Assembly (NCBI GenBank): GCA_022774865.1
Contig: JALFLH010000028.1
Coordinates: 1 to 39,705 of the forward strand
DNA: 39,705 bases
Origin: Clostridiales bacterium
GTDB lineage: Bacteria > Bacillota > Clostridia > Oscillospirales > Oscillospiraceae
Reading direction: 5' to 3'
Shown: one piece after another, positions 1 to 6,630 of the stretch
How positions within the stretch are numbered: the first letter of the stretch is position 1
How the letters are laid out: every line of letters begins with the position of its first letter
The notes under the pieces: model-generated
The model's input: the letters and a program-made list of their open reading frames with translations, nothing else
Told to the model about the DNA's origin: nothing
Databases searched by the model: none
Program-made: the position numbers and the translations under genes

Positions 1-1
1 T

Positions 2-130
2 TTCAGAAATGAAGTCTTTGCGACACTTGATAAAGTCGTTGACAGATTATGCAATTCTATAAACCGCCTAACAAAGCAGACCATTCAATCCATTACTGGT
101 AGACAATGGATTTCGGGATGTTTTAATTAA
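2..130 (+). CDS. IS630-family transposase, C-terminal end (partial)
   Basis: An open frame enters from the window edge and stops at a TAA at 128-130, giving 42 residues. It holds the motif NEVF, then DKVVDRLCNSINRLT, then QSITGRQWI, which is the usual tail of IS630-family (DDE, Tc1/mariner-like) transposases. Only the C-terminus is visible, so the catalytic residues lie outside. The element's right end must fall between this stop and the metY codons that begin at about 141. IS630 elements insert at TA dinucleotides, and several TA steps (134-146) are available at the junction. The call rests on motif recall and no alignment was run. Confidence 0.7.
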   Translation, partial: FRNEVFATLDKVVDRLCNSINRLTKQTIQSITGRQWISGCFN

Positions 131-146
131 AGATTAGTATAACTAT
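131..146. mobile_element. Right boundary of the IS630-type insertion
   Basis: Coding sense for the sulfhydrylase is recognisable from codon AAC at 141 ([10 protein letters not shown]), but the codon before it is TAT rather than ATG and the one before that is TAG. Sequence homologous to the gene therefore stops abruptly here, next to a transposase 3' end. The exact junction cannot be fixed without the left end of the element or an uninterrupted allele. Confidence 0.55.
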
Positions 147-158
147 AAATTTGAAACT

Positions 159-1418
159 TTGCAGCTCCATGTCGGTCAGGAACAGCCCGACCCCGCTACC
201 GATGCCCGTGCCGTTCCCATTTACCAGACCACTTCCTATGTGTTTAAGAACTCCGCCCACGCCGCCGCCCGGTTCGGTCTGGCGGATGCAGGCAACATCT
301 ACGGACGGCTCACCAACTCCACGCAGGACGTGCTGGAAAAGCGCATTGCGGCGCTGGAGGGCGGCGTTGCCGCTCTGGCTACCGCCTCCGGCGCGGCTGC
401 CATTACCTATACCATTCAGGCGCTGGCCCAGCAGGGCGACCACATTGTGGCCCAGAAAACCATCTACGGCGGCAGCTACAACCTGCTGGCTCACACCCTG
501 CCCCAGTACGGCGTCACTGCCACCTTCGTCAACGCCCACGACCTTGCGGAGGTGGAAGCCGCCATCCAGCCCAACACCAAGGCGGTCTATCTGGAAACGC
601 TGGGCAACCCCAACTCCGACATTCCCGACATCGACGCCATCGCGGCCATTGCCCACAAGCACGGCCTGCCCCTGGTCATCGACAACACCTTCGGCACCCC
701 CTACCTGATTCGGCCCATCGAGCACGGCGCGGATATTGTGGTTCACTCCGCCACCAAGTTCATCGGCGGTCACGGCACCACCCTGGGCGGCATCATCGTG
801 GACTCCGGCAAGTTTGACTGGAAGGCCAGCGGCAAGTACGCCCCCATTGCGGAACCGAATCCCAGCTATCACGGGGTCTCCTTCGTGGACGCCGCCGGCC
901 CCGCCGCCTTCGTCACCTACATCCGGGCCATCCTGCTGCGGGACACCGGCGCAACCATCTCCCCCTTCAACGCATTTCTTTTGCTGCAGGGCGTGGAAAC
1001 CCTGTCCCTGCGGCTTGACCGCCACGTGGAGAACACCAAGAAGGTGGTGGAATTCCTCGCCAACCACCCCCAGGTGGAAAAGGTCAACCACCCCAGCCTG
1101 CCCGATCATCCCGACCACGCCCTGTATGAGAAGTATTTCCCCAACGGCGGCGGCTCCATCTTCACCTTTGAGATCAAGGGCGGTCAGGAAGCGGCATGGA
1201 AGTTCATTGACAATCTGGAAATCTTCTCCCTGCTTGCCAATGTGGCAGACGTGAAGTCCCTTGTGATTCATCCCGCCACTACCACCCACAGCCAGCTCAG
1301 CGCGGAGGAGCTGGCCGATCAGGGCATCACGCCCAGCACCATCCGCCTGTCCATTGGCACCGAGCACATCGACGATATCATCGCCGATCTGGAAAAGGGC
1401 TTTGCGGCAGTCCAATAA
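159..1418 (+). CDS. O-acetylhomoserine sulfhydrylase, 5'-disrupted
   Basis: A PLP enzyme of the Cys/Met metabolism family that makes homocysteine from O-acetylhomoserine and sulfide (MetY/CysD type) in the cytoplasm. Visible marks are the N-terminal [11 protein letters not shown] and [10 protein letters not shown] blocks, the GRLTNST block, and the PLP-lysine motif [11 protein letters not shown] (Lys about residue 200 from the TTG). The C-terminal [10 protein letters not shown] and [12 protein letters not shown] blocks are also present, so the body is full length. The normal ATG is missing: in-frame codons run TAG-TAT-AAC-TAT-AAA-TTT-GAA-ACT-TTG, so the first possible start is the TTG at 159, with no convincing ribosome binding site. 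The IS630-type insertion upstream removed the start and probably the promoter. The gene may be silent, or expressed weakly from an IS promoter. A strong terminator follows and cysK lies downstream. Confidence 0.85.
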   Translation: MQLHVGQEQPDPATDARAVPIYQTTSYVFKNSAHAAARFGLADAGNIYGRLTNSTQDVLEKRIAALEGGVAALATASGAAAITYTIQALAQQGDHIVAQKTIYGGSYNLLAHTLPQYGVTATFVNAHDLAEVEAAIQPNTKAVYLETLGNPNSDIPDIDAIAAIAHKHGLPLVIDNTFGTPYLIRPIEHGADIVVHSATKFIGGHGTTLGGIIVDSGKFDWKASGKYAPIAEPNPSYHGVSFVDAAGPAAFVTYIRAILLRDTGATISPFNAFLLLQGVETLSLRLDRHVENTKKVVEFLANHPQVEKVNHPSLPDHPDHALYEKYFPNGGGSIFTFEIKGGQEAAWKFIDNLEIFSLLANVADVKSLVIHPATTTHSQLSAEELADQGITPSTIRLSIGTEHIDDIIADLEKGFAAVQ

Positions 1419-1431
1419 TTCAACCCGGTGT

Positions 1432-1468
1432 GCGGGGCGTTCTCAAAACGGGAGCGCCCCGCTTTTGT
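1432..1468 (+). terminator. Rho-independent terminator after the sulfhydrylase gene
   Basis: An 8-bp GC stem GCGGGGCG (1432-1439) pairs with CGCCCCGC (1455-1462), followed by TTTT. It separates the gene from the cysK promoter. Confidence 0.85.
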
Positions 1469-1512
1469 TCTGCTGCGTTTCAAAAAAATTCCGGAGAAAC
1501 GGAACAGACCTA

Positions 1513-1541
1513 TTGACAAACGCGGATTGCTGATATATAAT
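1513..1541 (+). promoter_or_regulatory. Sigma-A promoter of cysK
   Basis: A consensus -35 TTGACA (1513-1518), exactly 17 bp, then a consensus -10 TATAAT (1536-1541). Transcription would start near 1548, leaving about 110 nt of leader that contains the Cys-Cys upstream ORF. Confidence 0.85.
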
Positions 1542-1574
1542 CCATATAATCCTAGCAAGAAGGTAGGAAATGAT

Positions 1575-1625
1575 ATGCGGAACTTCAAATCATACTTCCG
1601 ATGTTGTCTGCGCACTGTTTCATGA
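1575..1625 (+). CDS. Cys-Cys leader peptide upstream of cysK (uORF)
   Basis: A 16-codon ORF (MRNFKSYFRCCLRTVS, then TGA) starts at ATG 1575, seven bases after a purine-rich ribosome site (AAGGTAGGA, 1560-1568). It lies wholly inside the leader of the cysK transcript and has adjacent TGT-TGT cysteine codons. Its stop is about 22 nt before the cysK Shine-Dalgarno. This is the arrangement expected of a cysteine-responsive leader peptide, where ribosome pausing at the Cys codons changes downstream translation or termination. I see no clear terminator hairpin between the uORF and cysK, so any control would more likely be translational or Rho-based. The coding call is inferred from position and codons; the regulatory role is a hypothesis. 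Confidence 0.5.
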   Translation: MRNFKSYFRCCLRTVS

Positions 1626-1661
1626 CATCAACCACACAATAATGATCAGGAGGAATTGATT

Positions 1662-2594
1662 ATGAGTCAGATTTATACATCCGCCGATCAGTTGATCGGT
1701 AAAACTCCGCTGCTGGAGCTGGTACACATCGAGAAGGAACTGGGTCTGGAAGCAAAGATCCTTGCCAAGCTGGAATACTTCAATCCCGCAGGCTCCGTGA
1801 AAGACCGCATCGCCAAGGCTATGATCGACGAGGCGGAAGCCAGCGGCAAGCTGAAGCCCGGCAGCGTCATCATTGAGCCGACCTCCGGCAACACCGGCAT
1901 CGGTCTGGCCTCCGTGGCAGCCGCCCGGGGCTACCGGATCATCATCGTCATGCCCGAAACCATGAGCGTGGAGCGCCGCCAACTGATGAAGGCCTACGGC
2001 GCGGAACTGGTGCTGACAGAGGGCGCCAAGGGCATGAAGGGCGCCATCGCCAAGGCCGATGAGCTGGCAAAGGAAATCCCGGACAGCTTCATCCCCGGCC
2101 AGTTCGTGAACCCCGCCAACCCCGCCGTCCACCGGGTCACCACCGGCCCCGAAATCTGGGAGGACACCGACGGCAAGGTGGATATTTTTGTGGCAGGCGT
2201 GGGCACCGGCGGCACCGTCACCGGCGTGGGCGAGTACCTCAAGAGCCAGAACCCCAACGTCAAGGTGGTTGCCGTGGAGCCTGCCGGTTCCCCGGTGCTG
2301 AGCAAGGGCACTCCCGGCGCCCACAAGATTCAGGGCATCGGCGCGGGCTTTGTTCCCGCTGTGCTGAACACCGGCGTCTACGACGAGATCATCCCCGTGG
2401 AAAACGAGGCCGCTTTCGCCACCGGCAAGAAGATCGGCAAGTCCGAGGGCGTGCTGGTGGGCATTTCCTCCGGCGCCGCCGTGTGGGCCGCCATCGAGCT
2501 GGCAAAGCGCCCGGAGAACAGGGGCAAGACCATCGTGGCTCTGCTGCCGGACACCGGCGACCGCTACCTTTCCACCCCGCTGTTCGCGGACTAA
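1662..2594 (+). CDS. cysK: Cysteine synthase A (O-acetylserine sulfhydrylase)
   Basis: A cytoplasmic PLP enzyme of fold type II that makes cysteine from O-acetylserine and sulfide. The 310-residue length is typical. The PLP lysine lies in the GSVKDR motif (Lys47). The [11 protein letters not shown] loop binds the substrate carboxylate, the GTGGTVTG loop binds the PLP phosphate, and VGISSGAA lies in the C-terminal part. I chose ATG 1662 because AGGAGG sits at 1648-1653 with good spacing; an in-frame TTG at 1656 is too close to it. The gene has its own strong promoter and a leader peptide rich in Cys codons. Two hairpins follow the stop. With the disrupted sulfhydrylase gene upstream, it forms a sulfide-assimilation locus. 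Confidence 0.96.
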   Translation: MSQIYTSADQLIGKTPLLELVHIEKELGLEAKILAKLEYFNPAGSVKDRIAKAMIDEAEASGKLKPGSVIIEPTSGNTGIGLASVAAARGYRIIIVMPETMSVERRQLMKAYGAELVLTEGAKGMKGAIAKADELAKEIPDSFIPGQFVNPANPAVHRVTTGPEIWEDTDGKVDIFVAGVGTGGTVTGVGEYLKSQNPNVKVVAVEPAGSPVLSKGTPGAHKIQGIGAGFVPAVLNTGVYDEIIPVENEAAFATGKKIGKSEGVLVGISSGAAVWAAIELAKRPENRGKTIVALLPDTGDRYLSTPLFAD

Positions 2595-2604
2595 ATCAGT
2601 CAAA

Positions 2605-2684
2605 GAGTCCCTGTTTTCGTCAGATGAAAACAGGGACTCAAAATGGAAACAGTCTTTTGCCCGGCAGGCAAAAGACTGTTTTTT
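2605..2684 (+). terminator. Tandem hairpins ending the cysK transcript
   Basis: The first hairpin has a 14-bp stem (GAGTCCCTGTTTTC at 2605-2618 with its complement ending at 2639). The second has arms AACAGTCTTTTGCC and GGCAAAAGACTGTT (2648-2680) and runs straight into TTTT, which is a canonical terminator. Confidence 0.85.
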
Positions 2685-2713
2685 ATGGCTGTTCAAAACA
2701 GTATAGATGACAT

Positions 2714-3061
2714 CTATTTCAGATTATTCTTTGCGGTATTTATTGACGCGATCAGCATTCTCTTTACTTCCGTGCAATGCGCCAGGACACATTTGTCTTC
2801 CGTATAATCTCCTTCAATCAGAAGCTCCAGCCAATATTCGCTTTCCGCGCACTCTTTCAGGGCAATCTGCAATTTCGCAATAAAATTCGCTTTCCCATGG
2901 GCGTAAAAGGCCTCCCGGATATTAGCTCCGACGCTGGTCCCGGACCGGATCAATTGATTGGTCAACACCGTCTCTTTTTTCGTGGACTTCACTTCGTTGC
3001 ACAGTCGAATGACTTCCAATGCCAGAGCTTTTGACTTTGTAAGCAACGCGCTGTTGGTCAC
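2714..3061 (-). CDS. Four-helix-bundle protein (23S rRNA-IVP family)
   Basis: A protein of about 115 residues with the family pattern: an N-terminal ALLTKSKALALEVIRLC helix, then the signature LTNQLIRSGTSVGANIREA, then KANFIAKLQIALKECAESEYWLELL. This family (TIGR02436-type, four-helix bundle) was first seen in intervening sequences of 23S rRNA genes but is widespread elsewhere; its biochemical role is unknown. Here it stands alone next to a tRNA gene. I prefer the GTG start at 3061 because GAGGGG lies at 3068-3073; the GTG at 3067 overlaps that site. No rRNA gene is adjacent. Confidence 0.85.
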   Translation of the reverse strand: MTNSALLTKSKALALEVIRLCNEVKSTKKETVLTNQLIRSGTSVGANIREAFYAHGKANFIAKLQIALKECAESEYWLELLIEGDYTEDKCVLAHCTEVKRMLIASINTAKNNLK

Positions 3062-3104
3062 ATGCACCCCTCATTTCAATCGTCCCGAAGGGACACCTTA
3101 ACTT

Positions 3105-3189
3105 CTTCACTTTCCACTATTACCTATTACTTTCCAAAAATCCAGAATGCGTTTTAAGTAAAAGTGAAGAGTGAATAGTGAATAGGTAA
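3105..3189. repeat. Short dispersed repeat, GAAGAGTGAATAG type
   Basis: This stretch between the four-helix-bundle gene and the tRNA has a right copy (3163-3189) of an AGTGAAGAGTGAATAG motif followed by TGAATAGGTAA. A degenerate inverted relative lies on the left (about 3105-3130). The word GAAGAGTGAATAG plus GGTAA recurs at 20438-20454, so it looks like a small non-coding dispersed repeat or MITE remnant. Confidence 0.4.
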
Positions 3190-3221
3190 AAATCCCGAAC
3201 GCATTCGCATTCGGGATTTTT
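3188..3221 (-). terminator. Terminator downstream of tRNA-Gly
   Basis: Arms AAAAATCCCGAA and TTCGGGATTTTT flank an 11-nt loop immediately 3' of the tRNA on the minus strand, giving a stem with a U-run. Confidence 0.75.
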
Positions 3222-3294
3222 GGAGCAGGGTACGGGAATCGAACCCGCCTCTGTGGCTTGGGAAGCGACCATTCTACCGATGAACTAACCCTGC
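3221..3294 (-). tRNA. tRNA-Gly (anticodon CCC), CCA encoded
   Basis: On the minus strand the acceptor arms GCAGGGT and ACCCTGC pair perfectly. The T-arm is GCGGG-TTCGATT-CCCGT, the D-loop has GG, and the anticodon loop is TTCCCAA, so the anticodon is CCC. An encoded TCCA follows. The anticodon stem GTCGC/GCCAC carries a C-C mismatch in its middle pair (29-41), which is unusual but need not inactivate it. A terminator follows directly. Confidence 0.9.
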
Positions 3295-3419
3295 ATCCTT
3301 TCGATAGTGGCATTATAGCAGAACCGGAAGGAAATTTCAACCACTTTCCTGTCGAAATTTTTTTCGGTTGAGCGGCGGACAAAAATGTGCTACACTGAAA
3401 GAAAAAAGGAGGGTTTGCC

Positions 3420-3647
3420 ATGGCCGAATATGAGCTGGTGCGGGAGATCAAGAACCTGTGCCGGAACAATCAGATGCGGGATGTCTATTTCGAGGAAATT
3501 GAATGTGAAGATCCGGAGCGCTTTGTCCGGGAAATGCTTCAGGGAAAGAATCTGGAGCTGACGGCGGAGCACGGCACGGGCGGACAGGTGACAATTCACG
3601 TCAGTTGCGACGGACTGATTCAGAAATTTGTGTTTACCCCGGTTTGA
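3420..3647 (+). CDS. Small protein of unknown function (75 aa)
   Basis: A short acidic ORF preceded by AAAGGAGGG at a good distance from ATG 3420. The N-terminal half is likely helical and charged (MAEYELVREIKNLCRNN, then DPERFVREML). The C-terminal half looks like a beta hairpin (QVTIHVSCDGLIQKFVF). It has no signal peptide or membrane segment. It lies just upstream of the metF promoter and is not clearly in that operon. I do not recognise the family. Confidence 0.7.
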   Translation: MAEYELVREIKNLCRNNQMRDVYFEEIECEDPERFVREMLQGKNLELTAEHGTGGQVTIHVSCDGLIQKFVFTPV

Positions 3648-3691
3648 GGGGAAAGAAAAAACCGGAAAATGGAATTTGGCAAAATTTTGGG

Positions 3692-3732
3692 TTGAATTTG
3701 GGATGCTTCTGTGATACGATACCATTGTATCG
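3692..3732 (+). promoter_or_regulatory. Promoter and palindromic operator of the metF-acs operon
   Basis: The -35 TTGAAT (3692-3697), a 17-bp spacer and the -10 TACGAT (3715-3720) lie about 85 bp before metF. A perfect inverted repeat CGATAC-CATT-GTATCG (3717-3732) overlaps the -10 and the likely start point, where a bound repressor would block initiation. The regulator is not identifiable. Confidence 0.55.
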
Positions 3733-3807
3733 ATATGGGCAGAGTGCGCCCAAAACGATCAGGTATTGAAGCAATCCATATTGCATAATCAGGAGGTAAA
3801 CAAAACT

Positions 3808-4737
3808 ATGTCTGTAAAGGAAATCTTTGATCGGCGCAATGCTTTCTCCTTCGAAGTATTCCCCCCCAAGACGGACGTTGGCATGGAAAAGCTCTGCGGT
3901 GAGGGCGGCGTTCTGGATCAGCTCTACACGCTGAACCCGGACTATATTTCCTGCACCTACGGCGCCGGCGGCACCAACGTGGGCAAGAACCTGGAGGTTC
4001 TGGACAAGATTCAGAAGGACGGCAAGTGTGTCCCCGTGACCCACTTCACCTGCATCGGCAACACCAAGGAAGGCATCAAGGAGCAGCTCCAGACTTATCT
4101 GGATCACGGCATCAACCATATGCTGGCCCTGCGCGGCGACCTGCCCTTCGGCTGGACCGGCACGGGCGGTGATCTGCACTACGCCACGGAGCTGGTCAAG
4201 TTTGTCCGTCAGGAGTTCGGCGACAAGTTCACCATCGCCGTGGCCGGCTCTCCCGAGGGTCACATTCAGTGCCGCAGCCTGGAGGCTGACATCGCGTTCC
4301 TGAAGCAGAAGCAGGACAACGGCGCCGACTACATCATGACTCAGCTCTGCTGGGATATGGATCAGTTCCGTTACTGGCTGGACGCCATCCGCGCCGCCGG
4401 TATCTGGCTGCCCGTGGACGTGGGTATTATGCCCATTCTGGATCAGGCTGCCACCATCAATATGGCGCTGTCCCGCAACGGCTGCGTCATGCCCCGTGCC
4501 CTGTGCGAGATTATCTCCAAAAACTGGATCTTCCCCAACCCCTTCGTAAAGGACCCCTTCGATGCGAATGTGGAGCAGAAGAAGGCGGACTTCAAGAAGG
4601 CCGGCATCGAGTATACCATCAACCAGATCGACGAGTACCGCGCCTGCGGCATCAACGGCATCCACCTGTACGCCCTGAACAAGTACGAGGACGTGGCTTA
4701 CATCGCCAAGGCTGCCGGCCTGCTGGATCTGATCTGA
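3808..4737 (+). CDS. metF: 5,10-methylene-THF reductase
   Basis: A TIM-barrel flavoprotein that reduces methylene-THF to methyl-THF, the last step of the methyl branch of the Wood-Ljungdahl pathway and the methyl source for methionine. The sequence shows FSFEVFPPKTD near the N-terminus (catalytic Glu), then TCTYGAGGT-like, GDLP, AGSPEGH and a C-terminal NGIHLYALN block. The 309-residue length fits the short bacterial MetF. ATG 3808 follows AGGAGG at 3791-3796. It is the first gene of the acs operon, which feeds its product to the AcsE domain downstream. No metV (the zinc/corrinoid partner of some acetogen MetFs) is adjacent, so the electron donor is unclear. Confidence 0.95.
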   Translation: MSVKEIFDRRNAFSFEVFPPKTDVGMEKLCGEGGVLDQLYTLNPDYISCTYGAGGTNVGKNLEVLDKIQKDGKCVPVTHFTCIGNTKEGIKEQLQTYLDHGINHMLALRGDLPFGWTGTGGDLHYATELVKFVRQEFGDKFTIAVAGSPEGHIQCRSLEADIAFLKQKQDNGADYIMTQLCWDMDQFRYWLDAIRAAGIWLPVDVGIMPILDQAATINMALSRNGCVMPRALCEIISKNWIFPNPFVKDPFDANVEQKKADFKKAGIEYTINQIDEYRACGINGIHLYALNKYEDVAYIAKAAGLLDLI

Positions 4738-4766
4738 TTGGGTTAACCCTGTGTTCATGCGCCCGT

Positions 4767-4790
4767 GCCCTTCCCCACGGGGAAGGGCTG
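4767..4790. repeat. Intergenic hairpin between metF and cooC-like gene
   Basis: Arms GCCCTTCCCC and GGGAAGGGC surround a short loop. The CCTTCCCC/GGGGAAGG core resembles the larger palindromic repeat at 31137-31279, so this may be a degenerate copy. There is no U-run, so termination is unlikely. Confidence 0.45.
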
Positions 4791-4824
4791 GCTGCGTGAA
4801 TTTTTCCAAAGGAGCAATACACTT

Positions 4825-5595
4825 ATGGCAACACCTCATACCATTGCCGTTGCCGGAAAGGGCGGCGTCGGCAAAACCACCACCTGCGGCATGATCATCG
4901 ACTACCTGTGTAAAAAGCATCAGGGGCCTGTATTGGTCGTTGACGCCGATGCCAACTCCAATCTGAACGAAGTGCTGGGCGTGGAAGCGGAAGTCACGCT
5001 GGGACAGATCCGGGAGGAGATGGCGCAGGCAGAGCTGAAGGGAACCATCCCGGCGGGCATGACCAAGGCCGATTACGCGGAGTTCAAATTCAATTCCGCG
5101 CTGATCGAGGAGGATGACTTCGATATGCTGGTCATGGGCCGCACCCAGGGCAAGGGCTGCTACTGCTATGTCAACGGCGTTCTGAAAACGCAGGTGGACA
5201 AATACGCGAAAAACTATTCCTATATTGTCATGGATAATGAGGCGGGGCTGGAGCACGTAGCCAGAGGCACGCTTCCCCATGTGGATACCATGCTTCTGAT
5301 TTCCGACTGCTCCCGCCGGGGCATTCAGGCTGTGGCTCGTATTGCCGAAATGATTCAGGAGATGCATCTGAATCCCGGCCAGATGGGTCTGATCGTCAAC
5401 CGCGCCCCGGACGGCACGCTGGATCAGGGCATTCTGGACGAGATTGAAAAGCATGGCCTGAAACTCTTCGGCGTGCTGCCCCACGATGACGCGGTGTACC
5501 GCTGCGACTGTGCGGGGGAACCTTCCGCCAAGCTGCCCGATGGCGATCCGATGAAGAAAGCACTGAACGGAATCATGCAGTCCATCGGCCTTTAA
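4825..5595 (+). CDS. CooC/AcsF-type nickel-insertion ATPase
   Basis: A MinD/SIMIBI ATPase of 256 residues that matures Ni enzymes (CODH or acetyl-CoA synthase). It has a deviant Walker A loop AGKGGVGKTTT (residues 10-20), VDADANSNL (Walker A' region), VMDNEAGLEH (Walker B region) and a CYC motif (Cys112, Cys114). Paired cysteines spaced this way bind metal at the dimer interface in characterised CooC proteins. ATG 4825 follows AAAGGAG. It sits between metF and acsD. With acsB in the cluster and no CODH gene, its likely client here is the nickel site of acetyl-CoA synthase (AcsF role), but I leave the symbol blank because cooC and acsF cannot be told apart by eye. Confidence 0.9.
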   Translation: MATPHTIAVAGKGGVGKTTTCGMIIDYLCKKHQGPVLVVDADANSNLNEVLGVEAEVTLGQIREEMAQAELKGTIPAGMTKADYAEFKFNSALIEEDDFDMLVMGRTQGKGCYCYVNGVLKTQVDKYAKNYSYIVMDNEAGLEHVARGTLPHVDTMLLISDCSRRGIQAVARIAEMIQEMHLNPGQMGLIVNRAPDGTLDQGILDEIEKHGLKLFGVLPHDDAVYRCDCAGEPSAKLPDGDPMKKALNGIMQSIGL

Positions 5596-5668
5596 ATCTG
5601 TTATCAATTGAAGCCGGTTTTCTGCGGCTTTGCCAATTATCAAATCAAACACAAGGGGGATCATTACT

Positions 5669-6610
5669 ATGTCTTTCGTTCCCAAGACGCAGCATTACAG
5701 CGGCAAGATCAATGCCGTGACCCTGGGCACCGGTGATAAGGCAATCGTCATCGGCGGCCAGAATGTGCTGCCCTTCTACACCTTCGACGCGCCCATTGAG
5801 AACGCACCCAAGATCGGTGTGGAAATCTCCGACTGCGCCGCCGACTGGACTGCGCCCGGCCTGAAGGAATTCTACGCCGGCTGCACCACCATGGCCGACT
5901 ACGCCAGGAAGGCTCAGACCATGGAGGGCGCTGATTTCCTGTGCCTGCACTTCGAGTCCGCCGATCCCAACGGCGCCAACCGGAGCGTGGCTGACTGCGT
6001 GGCTGACGCCAAGGCAGTGGCGGAGGCTGTGTCCATGCCCATTGTCATCATGGGCTGCAAGAACATCGAAAAGGATGGCGAGCTGTTCAGCAAGATCGCC
6101 GAGGCGCTGCAGGGCAAGAACATCGCCGTTCTGTCCGCCCGCAGCGAGGACTACAAGACCGTCGGCGCTTCCGTTGCCCTGGCCTATGGACAGAAGGTGG
6201 GCGCTGAGACCGCCGACGACATCAACCTGGCCAAGCAGCTCAACATCATGCTGAAGGGCCTGTCCATCGCGCCCACGTCCATCGTCATGAACATCGGCAC
6301 CGCTGCCGTTGGTTACGGCTATGAGTACGTGGCCTCCACGCTGGACCGCGTCCGTCTGGCCGCTCTGGCACAGTCCGACGCCGATCTGCAGATGCCCATC
6401 ATCGCCCCCGTGTCTCCCGACACCTGGAGCGTGAAGGAATCCACCGCGTCCGAGGAAGACGAGCCCGCTTGGGGCAATGCGGAGGAGCGCGCCATCGATA
6501 TGGAAGTGGCCACCGCCTCTGCCAACCTGACCGGCGGCGCAGACGCTGTCATCATGCGTCACCCCGCGGCCGTTGCCACCATCAAGAAGTTCATCAATGA
6601 ACTCGTCTAA
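5669..6610 (+). CDS. acsD: Corrinoid iron-sulfur protein, small subunit (CODH/ACS delta)
   Basis: A 313-residue TIM-barrel subunit of the corrinoid iron-sulfur protein, which carries the methyl group between methyl-THF and acetyl-CoA synthase. Recognisable blocks are KTQHYSGKINAVTLG at the start, GGQNVLPFYTFD, then DFLCLHFESADPNG, and the C-terminal GGADAVIMRHP. ATG 5669 follows AAGGGGGAT. Its partner, the large subunit, is the N-terminal part of the next gene, 20 bp downstream, so the two are certainly co-transcribed. The length is slightly below the roughly 320 usual for the acetogen protein. Confidence 0.95.
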   Translation: MSFVPKTQHYSGKINAVTLGTGDKAIVIGGQNVLPFYTFDAPIENAPKIGVEISDCAADWTAPGLKEFYAGCTTMADYARKAQTMEGADFLCLHFESADPNGANRSVADCVADAKAVAEAVSMPIVIMGCKNIEKDGELFSKIAEALQGKNIAVLSARSEDYKTVGASVALAYGQKVGAETADDINLAKQLNIMLKGLSIAPTSIVMNIGTAAVGYGYEYVASTLDRVRLAALAQSDADLQMPIIAPVSPDTWSVKESTASEEDEPAWGNAEERAIDMEVATASANLTGGADAVIMRHPAAVATIKKFINELV

Positions 6611-6630
6611 CCGGAAGGAGGATACATACA

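Noticed and set aside
123..1415. Long minus-strand frame opposite the sulfhydrylase gene
   Set aside because: It mirrors the coding strand's third-position GC bias, has low-complexity Gly/Val/Asp-rich sequence and no ribosome site. Similar antisense frames occur opposite acsD, acsC-acsE, acsB, acsV and thrS; all are shadows.
4767..4790. Terminator between metF and the CooC-like gene
   Set aside because: The hairpin has no U-run, and the genes clearly form one operon; kept only as a repeat.
3634..5685. 683-codon minus-strand frame across metF and the CooC-like gene
   Set aside because: It spans two real genes and their gap on the opposite strand, with no family resemblance.
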